Positions 1 through 10,457 of a DNA stretch of 64,000 nt are shown piece after piece. Made by a program: the position numbers and the translations under genes. The notes beneath the pieces are model-generated. The model made no database searches. It saw only the letters and a list, made by a program, of their open reading frames with translations, and was not told where the DNA came from. The stretch comes from Panax quinquefolius (lineage: Eukaryota > Streptophyta > Magnoliopsida > Apiales > Araliaceae), in contig CM035167.1 of assembly GCA_020205615.1 (NCBI GenBank), positions 57,247,023 through 57,311,022 on the forward strand. Reading direction: 5' to 3'. Numbering within the stretch: the first letter of the stretch is position 1; every line of letters begins with the position of its first letter.

Positions 1-25
1 ACAATTAATAATTTGCATAAAGGTT

Positions 26-39
26 TGGCTCTGATGCCA
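26..39 (-). other. Primer binding site of element F
   Basis: Read on the minus strand this is TGGCATCAGAGCC, the usual plant retroelement complement of the initiator tRNA-Met 3' end. It sits two bases inside the LTR boundary at position 41. The body of F therefore continues to the left, outside the window. No coding sequence of F is visible, so its superfamily is not proven. Confidence 0.75.
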
Positions 40-40
40 C

Positions 41-1925
41 TGTTGGGTTTGTAATATTCATGTGCGCAATCAAATTGCATAATAATGCGGAAGCGAGATA
101 AAATCAGAGTTTAAAAATTTTACAAACCATATACCCAGATCACCCTTTATGCATAATTATTAATTAAACGAAAAGATAAAGAATAAAATCATACCCTTGA
201 AGATCGAGCTTCCTCAGGTACAAGTTCACCTCCAATCCTTTTCGCGTTCAACTTGAATCCACCGGGTTTGGTTCCTTCCTTAGATCAACATTAGCCACCC
301 ATATGTTTGGCCTCTAGAGGTGATCCACCAAGGAAGAAGACAATTCAAGAAAAGGGGTATTGGCTCAAACCCTAGTTTTTCTATCTCTATAGAAATGGTG
401 TACTCTCCCAACAATTGGAATTATGTCGTATGTTGAAAAAGTCAACAACCCCCTCACCCATAATAAGACTCCTCTTATTTATAGATGTGGGCAACCCACC
501 TTAACAATTAAGGAATTGGGTTTTATTTAATTAATTAAATTCTTTTAATTAATTAAGCTCCCTAATCTTATTAGGGATAATTAATTAAACTCCTTTAACT
601 AATTTTCCTCCTAATCCTATTAGGAATAAATGAGAGTACTTTTATATTAAATTAATTTCTAAACTCTTTTAGAAATTAAAATAATAATAATTGTAATAAT
701 ATTAATAAGACTCCTCTTATTAATTTATATTTAATATTTCTAAAATATTAAATAATAATATTAAGCTATTTAATTTATTCTATCACCATAGATTAAATTA
801 AATATACTTAACATATTATTACGATTATGCCATTAACTTCTTAAATAATTATTCTTCCTTTTATGGTGTGACCCTTTAGGTTCTCCATATTAAACCAGGT
901 TGTGAATAAATCAATTAGAACAATTCTAATCTTATTTAAATAAATAAATTAAATAATTAATTTATTTAAATAAATAATATTTATTCTACAATAGGATAAG
1001 CCTCCTAGCGATCAACGACTTTCCAGATAATATAGATTTCAACATTAATCATTAAAAACCTTTGAGTAAATAGTTACTGCAGACAATTCAATCCTTCCAC
1101 CATACAATGTCCCAATTAAATATAAGACATGGAATTCTTTATCACAAGTCTTATTTTATTTAATTATATGTATTTCGATCCTTAAATGCACAACTCCAAA
1201 TAATGCAAATTAGAAAGTCCTTTCTAATTTCATTCTCCTTGCCAAGGACTACTTTGGGTTGTCATTTATCAAATCACATAGGACATTTCTCTTCTTTATT
1301 AGAAGTGGTAGATTCTTTATTGATCATACATTATCTCCATGTATAACTTATTATACCCAAGCATACCCTTTGATATACCCTAAGGGTCTTAAGGAATAAG
1401 TCAAAGTATAACTCATCATACATAAGATACTATGATGATCTCAAGTCCAAGGATTACTTGTACTACTATCACTACTGAGAATTCCTATTGACAGCAAATA
1501 AAACTCCATTAGGTATTCCTTAGCGAGCCACGTTCAAAGTGAACTTATTCTCTAATAAGCACCTACATATTTGCTTTAGTGTCTCCACACAAATGATCAT
1601 GAGATCAATCATCCTCATCCAACGAAAGCAAGCAACGATGTACCAATCTATCCGGATTCACTAATCCCCAATTTAGTAATCCAATGATTGGGAACTATTT
1701 TAGTTTTAAGCTTTCTAAGAATTTAGATCTCATTAGAATGATCATCATCATTATTCTAAAAGCATTGCTTAAAACTATGAGTTTATCACATATTATAAAA
1801 CAGCATCATGTAGATAATTAAAAGCCTTTAATAAATTAATACTTTTTATTAATAAATGAATAAGATTGTTACAAAGTATATGCTTTATCATCAAACATGA
1901 TTGGCTTGTGTGCATACTACTTTCA
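41..1925 (-). repeat. 5' LTR of retrotransposon F
   Basis: This 1.9-kb LTR is bounded on the right-hand side of its own transcript by TGTTGGG next to the primer site, and on the other side by a CA at 1924-1925. Beyond 1925 the sequence returns to the LTR of copia element A, so F inserted into that LTR. The interior is very AT-rich, especially at 520-990. The outer boundary is set by where similarity to the A 5' LTR (near 39160) resumes and could be off by about 12 bases. A copia origin is likely from the end sequence, but this is inference. Confidence 0.7.
476..483 (-). promoter_or_regulatory. TATA box candidate of LTR F
   Basis: TATAAATA on the minus strand in a GC-mixed context, about 435 bases before the LTR 3' end. 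That position suits an LTR promoter with the R and U5 regions downstream. The transcription start was not tested. Confidence 0.4.
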
Positions 1926-2661
1926 ATTTTAAGTGGTTCAGAGCACTTAAAGCTCCTAGTCCACTCTTCTACTCCTCGAGTAGGAAATTCACTAAGGATG
2001 TCTTTTACACTTTCTGAATCACACTGATTCCTTCTAGACCAGCAGTCTAGGAACTTCTTAGTTCACTCTTGAACTCTTCACTGTTCACTTAGAACTCTTC
2101 AAGTCCTTCTGACTTGGAACTCTTACTTCAGTTGATTGGTAGTTGTTGAGTTCTTGATGGTTGCTACTCAGTTGCTGTTAAGCACTTGTTCGAAAGAACT
2201 AAGTAGCTGAGCAAGCTTTTCTTTTTCTCAGATTGTAGAGTTGAGCGTTGAGAGTTCTTGTATGTTTTTGTTCAATGTTTGCTTAGTTCTCTCATCTGCT
2301 TGATTTCCATATATGTGATCTTGAAAACTATCCGTTGGATCCATCCGTTGAAGCATTAAATGCGTTCGACATTTCTGATCTTTGATGGAGACTTTTCTGC
2401 ACATCTTCTGAATTGCATTCTGGCCCACTGACACAGCAGACTGCTTTCTCACCTAACGCATGAAAAGGTATTTTTCTCCTTACCAATGGTACTTTTCTTA
2501 GCTTCTTCAATACGCTTCTTTATTGCATACTAAGGATATCTTTTATGCCTTTGGGACTGGGAGTACTACAATGTTTAGAACCCATTCCACATTTGTTGGA
2601 GTTTGTCTCCACACAAAATGTGAGGCTTGATGCTTCTGACACAAGGCAGATGTTACTATAC
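1926..2661 (-). repeat. 3' LTR of A, distal segment
   Basis: Matches the A 5' LTR from about 39160 to 39915, with substitutions and a deletion of about 25 bases that removes one of the small hairpins. It is cut by F on the left and by G at 2662. The first ~215 bases of this LTR (plus-strand reading) lie outside the window beyond F. The short frames at 2228-2765 fall inside this LTR and recur in the other LTR copies; they are not treated as genes. Confidence 0.8.
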
Positions 2662-3039
2662 TGTAATAACCCGATATTTTCTATATAAATAAATAAGAAA
2701 TTTTGCATATAATTTTTTTTTAAATGATGAGAATAAGTGTAAAGTAATGTGTATGATAAATGCAATTATATTTATTACCTGAAAAATTATAAATAATTTT
2801 ATAATTATTAATCATTACAAATTATATACTTATAGTAATTAATTTTTTATAGCGAAATGTTTTTTATTAATTATTTTCCATAAAAACATGATTTTATATT
2901 ATTTAAATAATATATGAAATGATTATTAGAATTATAATAATAAATATTTTATTATATGAATTTGTATGAGAATATTTAAGTTAATTATTTTAGCTTAATT
3001 ATTGATGTTGTATATGAAAGATAAACCATATATGGAATC

Positions 3040-3942
3040 AAACCCTAAATTGGAATTTTGATCAAGGAATGAGAATAATAATATAATATTAATTATATTT
3101 TAATTTTTCAGTGATATAAATATGTACTGTATATGTGTAGACTGATAATGGTGGGCCAAATATGGTAAATTATGACATAACCCTTATATCATGTTATTAA
3201 ACCCTAATTGTTAAACTCAGTTATGAGTTTAAGACTGAGTAGTAATTGTGTTATATGAATTATACTGTGTATTATAGAATTTCTGTTAATTAGGAGAAAC
3301 CCTAATTATTAATAAAAAACCCTAATTTGCTAAAATTAGAAACCCTAATGATTATTTTTGTAAATTATAATGATAATTAGGAAACCCTAATTGTTAATTT
3401 GGGAACCCTAATAGTATTAAGGAACCCTAATTTAAAAACCCTAATTTAAAAACCCTAATTTTAAATTAGTGTGTTTAATTAAAATATTATTACACTTTAA
3501 TTTTAATTTTTCAAACCCTACAAATTATTTGGGAAACTTTAAGATTTAAAATCTAGTGAATAAACCCTAGATTCAAGCACCTTGGACAAGAATACCCTTG
3601 AAATTATATGCAAAATTACCATTTTACCCTTTTGTATTTGTTGAATTATTGCTAGCCAAATCTTTGTAAATCTGGCCAGCCACCCCCTAGACCAAGCTAT
3701 GAGCTAAGATTACCAGCACATGATCAACCATTACAAGTTCATTGCACCAATTGATTTACTAGATTTAAGAGAGAGAAATCTACTAAAAATTTCTCATTTG
3801 GCTATCTAACTCCTAAACAATTTTCTCTCTCCCAAACCTCTGAAAATACAAGGCATATCAATCCCCTAATCAAGCCCCACGAACACCAATATCAGATCAG
3901 AAGAACAAAATCAAAATCAAAGCTTAAAAGAGGTAAACCCTA
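3040..3942 (+). repeat. Telobox-like AAACCCTA cluster in LTR G
   Basis: AAACCCTA starts at 3040, 3199, 3297, 3317, 3340, 3382, 3436, 3450, 3513, 3562 and 3934. GAACCCTAA starts at 3403 and 3422. The copies are irregularly spaced in AT-rich sequence and are not a tandem telomere array. Confidence 0.9.
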
Positions 3943-4484
3943 ATCTAGAAATTTGACTTTTGATCTTGTGTTAGATGTTATGATTCATTGTTAAAATATG
4001 TTGTATATGGTGTATAATGATGATCTGGGTTGCTAGATGTTAGATCCATAACATCTAGAGGCTCGGGTTTGAAGATCTACAAAATTTGGAAATTTTGTTT
4101 TGGATGTCTGATAACTAAATGTTAGGCCTTATATCTTTGTGATCTTTAATGTGTTTTGTGTTTTGAAAGTTAGTAGTTGTAGTTTGATATGTGCTCTTGA
4201 ATCTGGGCTTGAAATCAGACTTAGATCTGGTCTATATTGCATGATATTGATGGTCAAAGGTCGTTAATGAGCCTCGATCAAGTTATTTTCAAATGACCCG
4301 AGAAAGTATAAAATAGTGTCTGACAATATATTTAACCGCTTAGATCTGACAGGTTCTGCAAGATTTGATGTTATTGTTGAATCTATGCTATACTATGTTT
4401 GTTGGAGTATATCCTCATGCCTTAAGATCACATAAATAATAAGCAGGTAGAAATTTGTAGCCTGTCAAACTAGTCAAGTCGATC

Positions 4485-4518
4485 ATGTTTTCTGTTTTTT
4501 GGGTAACCCAGAAAACAT
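4485..4518 (+). repeat. Imperfect hairpin in LTR G
   Basis: Arms ATGTTTTCTG (4485-4494) and CAGAAAACAT (4509-4518) enclose a loop containing TTGGGTAACC. Pairing may extend outward with a few mismatches. It shares the GGGTAACCCAGAAA core with the perfect palindrome about 200 bases downstream. Confidence 0.8.
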
Positions 4519-4694
4519 AAGAACATGACGACTGACATAGTTTGACCAGACTAGATCTCGTGTTTGTGTGGATATTTTGATGATGTTTGGTGATAGATAT
4601 CTTAAGTTACATTCTGTCTACAACATGAAAGCATTATATCACAAAAAATTACACGATTAGCATGTAGTGGAGGCTGGAAAGTGGCACCTTAGAC

Positions 4695-4731
4695 TGTTCT
4701 TCATTTCTGGGTAACCCAGAAATGAAGAACA
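4695..4731 (+). repeat. Perfect 37-bp palindrome in LTR G
   Basis: Two 18-bp arms pair perfectly around a single central A in GGGTAACCC. The arms begin TGTTCTTCATTT and end AATGAAGAACA. In RNA this folds into a long stem; in DNA it can form a cruciform. Confidence 0.9.
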
Positions 4732-4974
4732 TGTCTGACAAGGTTTTTGATTGATCCTATCTTACTGTTGTTGTATGTTATAGCTATACTCTTTGTTTGT
4801 GGTAGTAGTGCTACATCTGTAATACAACTTTAACATCATTTCAAGCCCATAAATCGATTGGAGCATATAATTAAGTATGGTCAAACCTGGTCACTCGTTC
4901 ACTGACAGACGTGTTCTGAGTTTAGTGAAGAACACCATTAGCGACAGTTTTGTCACCTAATGTACCTTTAGCAA

Positions 4975-6075
4975 TAGTTTATTTATTAAATTAATTATTT
5001 TAATTAAATAAATAGAAAAAATTAGTTTTTAATTATAGAAAATACATAATAAATTATTAAAAATTATTTTAAAGTCGGAAAATTAGTTTTTAATTATTTT
5101 AAATATATTTCATATATATTTAATATTTTTAGAATATAAAAGGTGTTTAATTTATTTAAGTATAATATTAAATAAATTATTTAAAAATGATTTTAATACT
5201 TGAAAAATCATTTTAAAAATATATTATGGTATAAGAAAAATATTTTAAGTTATTTTTAATGACTTTAAATATTTTATGATAAATTCATTAATAAATAAAT
5301 ATTAATGATAATTTAGTTATTTAATAAATGAATTAAATAAATAAATTAAAAATGATTTTTATTAAAATCATTTTAAATAATAATTAGGTATTTAAATATA
5401 TTTTAAGTTATAAAATATAACTTTCAATATTATAGGTAAATTTCATTAATTAATTATTATTAATGATATTAAAATTATTTAATAATTATATTAAATAATT
5501 TAGTTTAAAAATAATTTTATTATTATAAAATTCATTTCAAATGAAAATAAAATGTTTAAAGATAATTTAAGTTATAAAATATAACTTTTAATATTTAAAG
5601 GATAATTTGATTAATAATTTAATATTAATGATATTAATTTAATATTAATGATATTAAATTTATTTAATAATTATATTAAATAAATAGTTTTAAAATGGTT
5701 TTAATAATTTAAAAATCATATAAAAGGGATATAAATGAAATAAAAATATTTTTAGTTATAATTAATGACTTTTAATATTTGGATAAATAGTATATTAATA
5801 CTTAAATATTAATGGTAATTATTTAAAATGATTTTAAATGTTTTAAAAATCATTTAAGGGTAATATTAGTACTTTAAAAATATTTTGAGTTATTATAAAT
5901 AACCTTAATATTTTGGCAATGGTTTCATTAATAGTTTAATATTAATTAAATGTTAGTGATAATATAATTGTTTAATATTTAAATTATTTAATAATGATTC
6001 CGGTGTTTGAAAATTTATGATAAATTATAATAAGTGTTTAAAAATTATATTAAGTCATTTAAAAATAATATGACT
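4975..6075. repeat. AT-rich low-complexity tract in LTR G
   Basis: Over a kilobase of A/T-dominated sequence with repeated words such as TTTAAAAAT, ATTAATGATAAT and AATAAATAA. No reading frame, promoter or sub-boundary is evident. It accounts for much of the unusual length of this LTR. Confidence 0.75.
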
Positions 6076-6379
6076 GATAATTACAGTTATTGAACTAACT
6101 GGATAGAGTCTTAGACTCGATTATTACCCGATAAAACCGCTTTAAATTTAATCAAGCATATTTTAAATTGATCTGGACTTAGATATTTTGATTGTATTAA
6201 TGATTATTTGTGATTCAATAACTGTGGGATATGTGTGACAATGTGATTAGGTTATGTGCTGACTGCAATAGGCAGTATTATGCGTTGTGATATGTTATTC
6301 TAATCAGTAAAATGATCTTATTACTCGTAGATGATTACATATAAGATAAAACTAAGTTGCGAATTGTAAGCAGCGTATC

Positions 6380-6387
6380 AGGCAAGT
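6380..6387 (+). other. Donor-like AGGCAAGT box in LTR G
   Basis: CAG followed by GCAAGT fits the consensus of a GC-type 5' splice site. The same box occurs at the equivalent place in LTRs C, I, H and J. Confidence 0.45.
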
Positions 6388-6817
6388 ATTCTACCTTTGC
6401 ATTTTCTTTATACAATGGACATGAGTAAGAAGATTCAGAATTATATTATTATTGTACCAAATTATTAATGCTATTATTATATATGTTATGTCCGATCATT
6501 GATTAACAACATTGTGACGCCCCCAAAATTAGGTATACATCACCCATCTTGGGTCGTCAGATACATGGTACAGAATTCAAATACGACTTACTAATACAAC
6601 CGTCGTGTACAATACGACAAACATAAACTGTGAGTTTGAATACAAATATTATCTACTAAAGATTATACAAACTCAAAAGGAGTCTTCATTACAATTATTA
6701 TCACACTATTTCACAGAATAGTGAGGACTACTAATGCTATCCTCTGGACCATCACTCCGTTCCCCGACTCGTCCCAACTATATTCTCATTTCCTGAAGAG
6801 AACAGTGAAAAAAAAGG

Positions 6818-6834
6818 TGAGCTCAACTAGCCCA
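6818..6834 (-). other. Conserved LTR hairpin, D1 3' LTR
   Basis: On the minus strand TGGGC, a 7-nt loop, then GCTCA (with one G-T wobble), followed 25 nt later by CAG at 6793-6795. The other D LTRs carry it at 13514-13530, 19640-19656 and 26884-26900. Confidence 0.7.
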
Positions 6835-7061
6835 GTAAGAAATATTATGACTAAGATAATGCAGAATAAATTATCATTAGTCTCCAACAATGTTAAACTG
6901 ATAAAATATAATAGACATCAAGTTTAACTGCAGCGGAACAAGCAATCCATTAAAAGAGTCAAGTAGAAAATAAAATCTACTATCTTTTATGATTTAAAAG
7001 GTTTTTCATCATTGTTATCGCTGAGACTTAGCTTAATAAATATTCCACATCATCGAATCAC

Positions 7062-7300
7062 CCCTGCACTACGGCCAAGGATATTCTTTAGTATCACGAC
7101 CATAATTATCCATGCACTACGGGCCAAGAATATTTGTGTATTCATTAATGGTCATGATCATGCCAACAACTGTCCATCAATGCACTACGGGCCAATGAGA
7201 ACTTTTACCACATCAATTGTAACATTACGGTCATGATTACACCGAATAATCCCTGGTCATAATCATACCAAGTCCATCTATGCACTACAGGCCACAGATG
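7062..7300. repeat. TGCACTACGGGCC motif, four copies
   Basis: Four imperfect copies at about 7066, 7111, 7177 and 7280, each followed by similar sequence (CAAGAATATT, CAATGAGAAC, CACAGATGAC). Spacing is irregular (45-105 bp). The motif recurs in all four D LTRs. Confidence 0.75.
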
Positions 7301-7589
7301 ACTTTCAACATAATATAAACATGAGGATGATGACAATGATATAAGAATTAAATAAAACAAGTTCAAGAATTATTTTATCCAGGAATTATTAACGTCCAAA
7401 TTGTCAACACGATACTGTTTTGTAGAGTAAAATTTAAGAATGATCAGAAAAATATTTCCATGAAAAGATACTGGATGAAACGCAAATATCAAAGATATTC
7501 TACTAATTTCATGGAGTATAGAAGTCAAAACTTTAACCAACTGAGTATAATAAAGAATGGAATAACAAAAGAAATCACCATGCATGTGG

Positions 7590-7970
7590 TACTTCGCATA
7601 GACAGGTTATTCCAACAGAATAATAATAACGGAACCAGGTCAGGCAAAATTTGCATCGACAGGATGTTCCAACAGAATAATAAAGATGGAACCAGGTCCG
7701 GTGTAAAACACACAGACAGGATGTTCCAACAGAATAATAATAAGACGGAACCAGGTCTGGTGTAAAACACACAGACAGGATGTTCCAACGGAATAATAAT
7801 AAAGACGGAACCAGGTCCGGTGTAAAACACACAGACAGGATGTTCTAACGGAATAATAATAAAGACGGAACCAGGTCCGGTGTAAAACACATAGACAGGA
7901 TGTTCCAACAGAATAATAGAAGAATGTCACCAAGTATAGGGTAGACCGCGTATACAGGTTATTCCAACAG
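7590..7970. repeat. ~60-bp minisatellite in D1 3' LTR
   Basis: About seven units of 57-61 bp. Each contains ACAGACAGGATGTTCCAAC, a run of AATAATAATA, GGAACCAGGTC and GGTGTAAAAC. Because 60 is a multiple of three, several antisense frames stay open across the units and give false repetitive peptides. Six units occur in the D1 5' LTR and similar numbers in D2. Confidence 0.85.
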
Positions 7971-8052
7971 AATAAGAAGAAATGGAATAACAACAGTTCT
8001 CTTCATGAATAAGAAAGAATAACACCCCTTACGAATACAACAAATAATATTC

Positions 8053-8063
8053 CCTACCTTAAG
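8053..8063 (-). other. Donor-like AAGGTA box in D1 3' LTR
   Basis: On the minus strand CTTAAG followed by GTAGGG, about 120 nt downstream of the TATA box. Boxes of the same type occur in LTRs C, G, H, I and J. Confidence 0.4.
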
Positions 8064-8180
8064 AAGAAGAGTACTGGATATATAAGTAGTGAAGTAGCAG
8101 AATACTTTCTTCTTTCTCTCTATAGTTTATCTCTCTAGAGTTTCAGTGAATTTCTAAGAAAATAATGAATGAATGAGCTT

Positions 8181-8190
8181 CTATTTATAG
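8181..8190 (-). promoter_or_regulatory. TATA box of D1 3' LTR
   Basis: CTATAAATAG on the minus strand, a textbook plant TATA box, conserved at 20954-20963 and 28204-28213 in D2. The D1 5' LTR lacks it. Confidence 0.55.
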
Positions 8191-8267
8191 AAAAATGGAA
8201 TGCATAGTAACTAACTCATGAACGGTCGAGATTGATTTACTTTAATCTGACGGTCCATATTTAAAGC

Positions 8268-8580
8268 AAAATAAAATATAATATATTCTATTTATAATCT
8301 AATAAAACGAATAACTTTATAAAAGATTTTACTATGCAAACATTATCACGAACCCACTATGCAAACACTATGCATAATAAAATATAATATATTCTAATTA
8401 TTGTCTAATAAAATAGATAACTTTATAAAAGTATTCTGTTTTATATAAAAAGATTTTACTATGCAAAACACTATGCAGACACTATGTAACACTATGCATA
8501 ATAGAATTTAATATATTCTATTTATACAATAACTTTATAAAAGTATTTTGTTTTATATAAAAAGATTTTCTGTATTATTA
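8268..8580. repeat. AT-rich ~140-bp repeats in D1 3' LTR
   Basis: Two to three degenerate units carrying ATAATATATTCTA, ATAACTTTATAAAAG and ACTATGCAAACACTATGCA. They lie upstream of the TATA box in transcript orientation, in the U3 region, and could hold promoter elements. Both D2 LTRs have them; the D1 5' LTR has lost them. Confidence 0.65.
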
Positions 8581-8975
8581 AATTAATAATACCAACAAAA
8601 CTGAGTGAATTATCAATTAAGCATCAATAATTAATACCGTGTGCTACTATGCAACCACGCGTATTACTGTACTTTTAACACCGGGTGTTTCAATAGTTAA
8701 CGTTAAAACTTCCGCCGTTATTTTCATAAAGTATTTTTGTCGTTTTCTCAATCTGACAATAATTCCGTTGTGGGGTCCACCAATGATTGCGCCGTTGTAC
8801 TAATATTCCCTGTTAAAACGAATATTCTCCGACCAATCGAATATTATATAACAACTTGCGTACTTTGCAAAATTTATAAATATTACCCACAACTATTATA
8901 TCAATTTCACTCCATAATATTCAAAAATAATATTTATAGAAAATTCATCTTTATTCAAAAAGTTGGGGTTTTACA

Positions 8976-8988
8976 ATATCCCCTTCTT
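8976..8988 (-). other. Polypurine tract of D1
   Basis: AAGAAGGGGATAT on the minus strand, directly adjacent to the 3' LTR start (TGTAAAACCCC). This is the expected plus-strand primer site. Confidence 0.8.
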
Positions 8989-9008
8989 ATGAAATTTCGC
9001 CCTCGAAA

Positions 9009-10406
9009 TTAGGGTACATACCTGGTATGTCGAAGAGGTAAGGATACCTTTTTCATTTCAGATTCTAACTCCCAAGTCATTTCCTCAACATCGTGGTTTC
9101 TCCACAAAACTTTTACTTGAGGTATAACCTTGGTGCATAGAATATATTCCTTCTTATCCAAGATTTGAACAGGAACCTCTTCATACGTCAAATCTTCCGC
9201 AATTTCATCTGGTTCCAACTCAATAATGTGGTTCGGGTCTTCCACATATTTACGTAACATGGATATGTGAAAAACGTTATGAACACGAGACATACTTGGC
9301 GGTAAAGCGAGTCTATAGGCCACAGTTCCTACTCGATCAAGGATTAAAAATAGACCGATAAATCGAGGATTGAGCTTTCCTCTCTTTCCAAATCTCGTAA
9401 CCCCTTTCCATGGAGCAACACGTAACAACACATGATCTCCTATATCGAATTCCATGTCCTTTCGATGAAGATCAGCATAACTCTTTTGTCGATCTTGTGA
9501 GGTTTTTATACGTTGCCGGATCGTTTGAATCTTTTCTGTAGTCATACGTACCAACTCCGGTCCCAATAACGTTGCTTCATCCACCTCATCCCAACATACT
9601 GGAGAACGACACTTTCTTCCATACAACGCTTCGAATGGAGCCATGCCAATACTTGCTTGATAACTGTTGTTGTAGGAAAACTCCACCAATGGTAAGAACT
9701 TATCCCAACTTCCCTTGAAATCAAGGACACGAGTCTTAATAGATCTTCAAGAGTTTGAATAGTCCTCTCCATTTGTCCGTCCGTCTCGAGGATGATATGC
9801 CGAGCTAAATCGTAAATCTGTGCCCATAGCTTTCTGCAAACTAACCAAAAATTGTGAAGTGAATCTTGGGTCTCGATCAGAAACTATGGATACTGGCATA
9901 CCATGCAGTCTTACAATCTCGTTTATGTACATTCAAGCTAGACGTTCAAGTGTATAAGTCTCTCGTATCGGTAAGAAATGAACAGACTTAGTTAATCTAT
10001 CAACAATGACCCAAATCACATCTATGCCTTGAGAAACCTTGGGAAGACCAGTAACAAAATCCATGGTAATGTGCTTCCACTTCCATTCTGGAATTTCAAG
10101 TGGTTGCAATGGACCTTTTGGTACTTGATGCTCCGCCTTGATTCGTTGACACGTTAGACACCTTGAGATAAATAGCGTTATCTCTCTCTTCATATTGTCC
10201 CACCAAAATGTATGTCGAAGATCATGATACATTTTGGTACTCCCAGGATGGATTGCAAACGGTGTGTTGTGCGCCTCAATCATGATTTTATACTTTAAAT
10301 CAGGGTCGTTAGGAACACAAAGTCTGGAGTTGACTCGAAGTATTCCTTTTTCATCGATTCTTGCTTCCGGCATCGCACCTTCTTGCACTTTCTTCCTCAT
10401 ACGCAT
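9009..10406 (-). pseudogene. D1 integrase with chromodomain, broken
   Basis: The HHCC finger is seen as HPGSTKMYHDLRHTFWW and CLTCQRIKAEHQ (about 10250-10130). The catalytic core shows D in TMDFVTGLP, D in IVSDRDPRF and the region of the final E. The C-terminal domain includes GDHVLLRVAPWKGVTRFGK and LPPSMSRVHNVFHISMLRKY. It ends in a chromodomain at about 9054-9176 (VKVLWRNHDVEEMTWELESEM), which in this lineage is thought to guide integration to chromatin marks. A stop at 9933-9935, a frameshift near 9770 and a two-base loss near 9055 break the frame. The chromodomain tail places D in the chromovirus clade, most likely Tekay/Del. Confidence 0.85.
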
Positions 10407-10457
10407 CAGCTCCGGATCTGTAATTTGAGAAGCTTTAATTTTATCAATTAAAGTCGT

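Larger units (their letters stand above)
6513..8975 (-). repeat. 3' LTR of D1
   Basis: 2,463 bp, from TGTGACGCCCCC to GGGTTTTACA. It contains, in plus-strand order, a conserved hairpin with splice-acceptor-like CAG near 6793-6834, four TGCACTACGGGCC motifs, a ~60-bp minisatellite, a donor-like AAGGTA box, the TATA box and ~140-bp AT-rich repeats. Frames found here in either direction recur in other copies of this LTR and are not genes. Confidence 0.9.

Noticed and set aside
1..40. Element F as a host gene end
   Set aside because: The sequence is a primer binding site next to an LTR end; nothing host-like is visible.
2228..2765. Small proteins starting MRKQSAVSVGQ and similar, also at 39483 and 50246
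   Set aside because: They lie within copia LTRs, differ in length between copies, and one runs across the boundary of G.
3296..3470. Internal telomere repeat from chromosome fusion
   Set aside because: The AAACCCTA motifs are irregularly spaced with unrelated sequence between them, and they lie within a delimited LTR.
6721..6927. A 68-residue frame repeated at 13417 and 19543
   Set aside because: Repeated because it lies in the same part of the D LTRs, antisense to the element. The fourth copy (about 26790) is broken, and it overlaps the hairpin unit.
7590..7970. CRISPR-like array
   Set aside because: The whole ~60-bp unit is repeated, with no distinct spacers, and it sits inside a plant retroelement LTR.
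7525..7993. Repetitive antisense proteins with EHPVCVFYTGPGSVF units
   Set aside because: They are a by-product of a ~60-bp minisatellite in an LTR, occur in three frames at once, and recur as different peptides in the other LTR copies.
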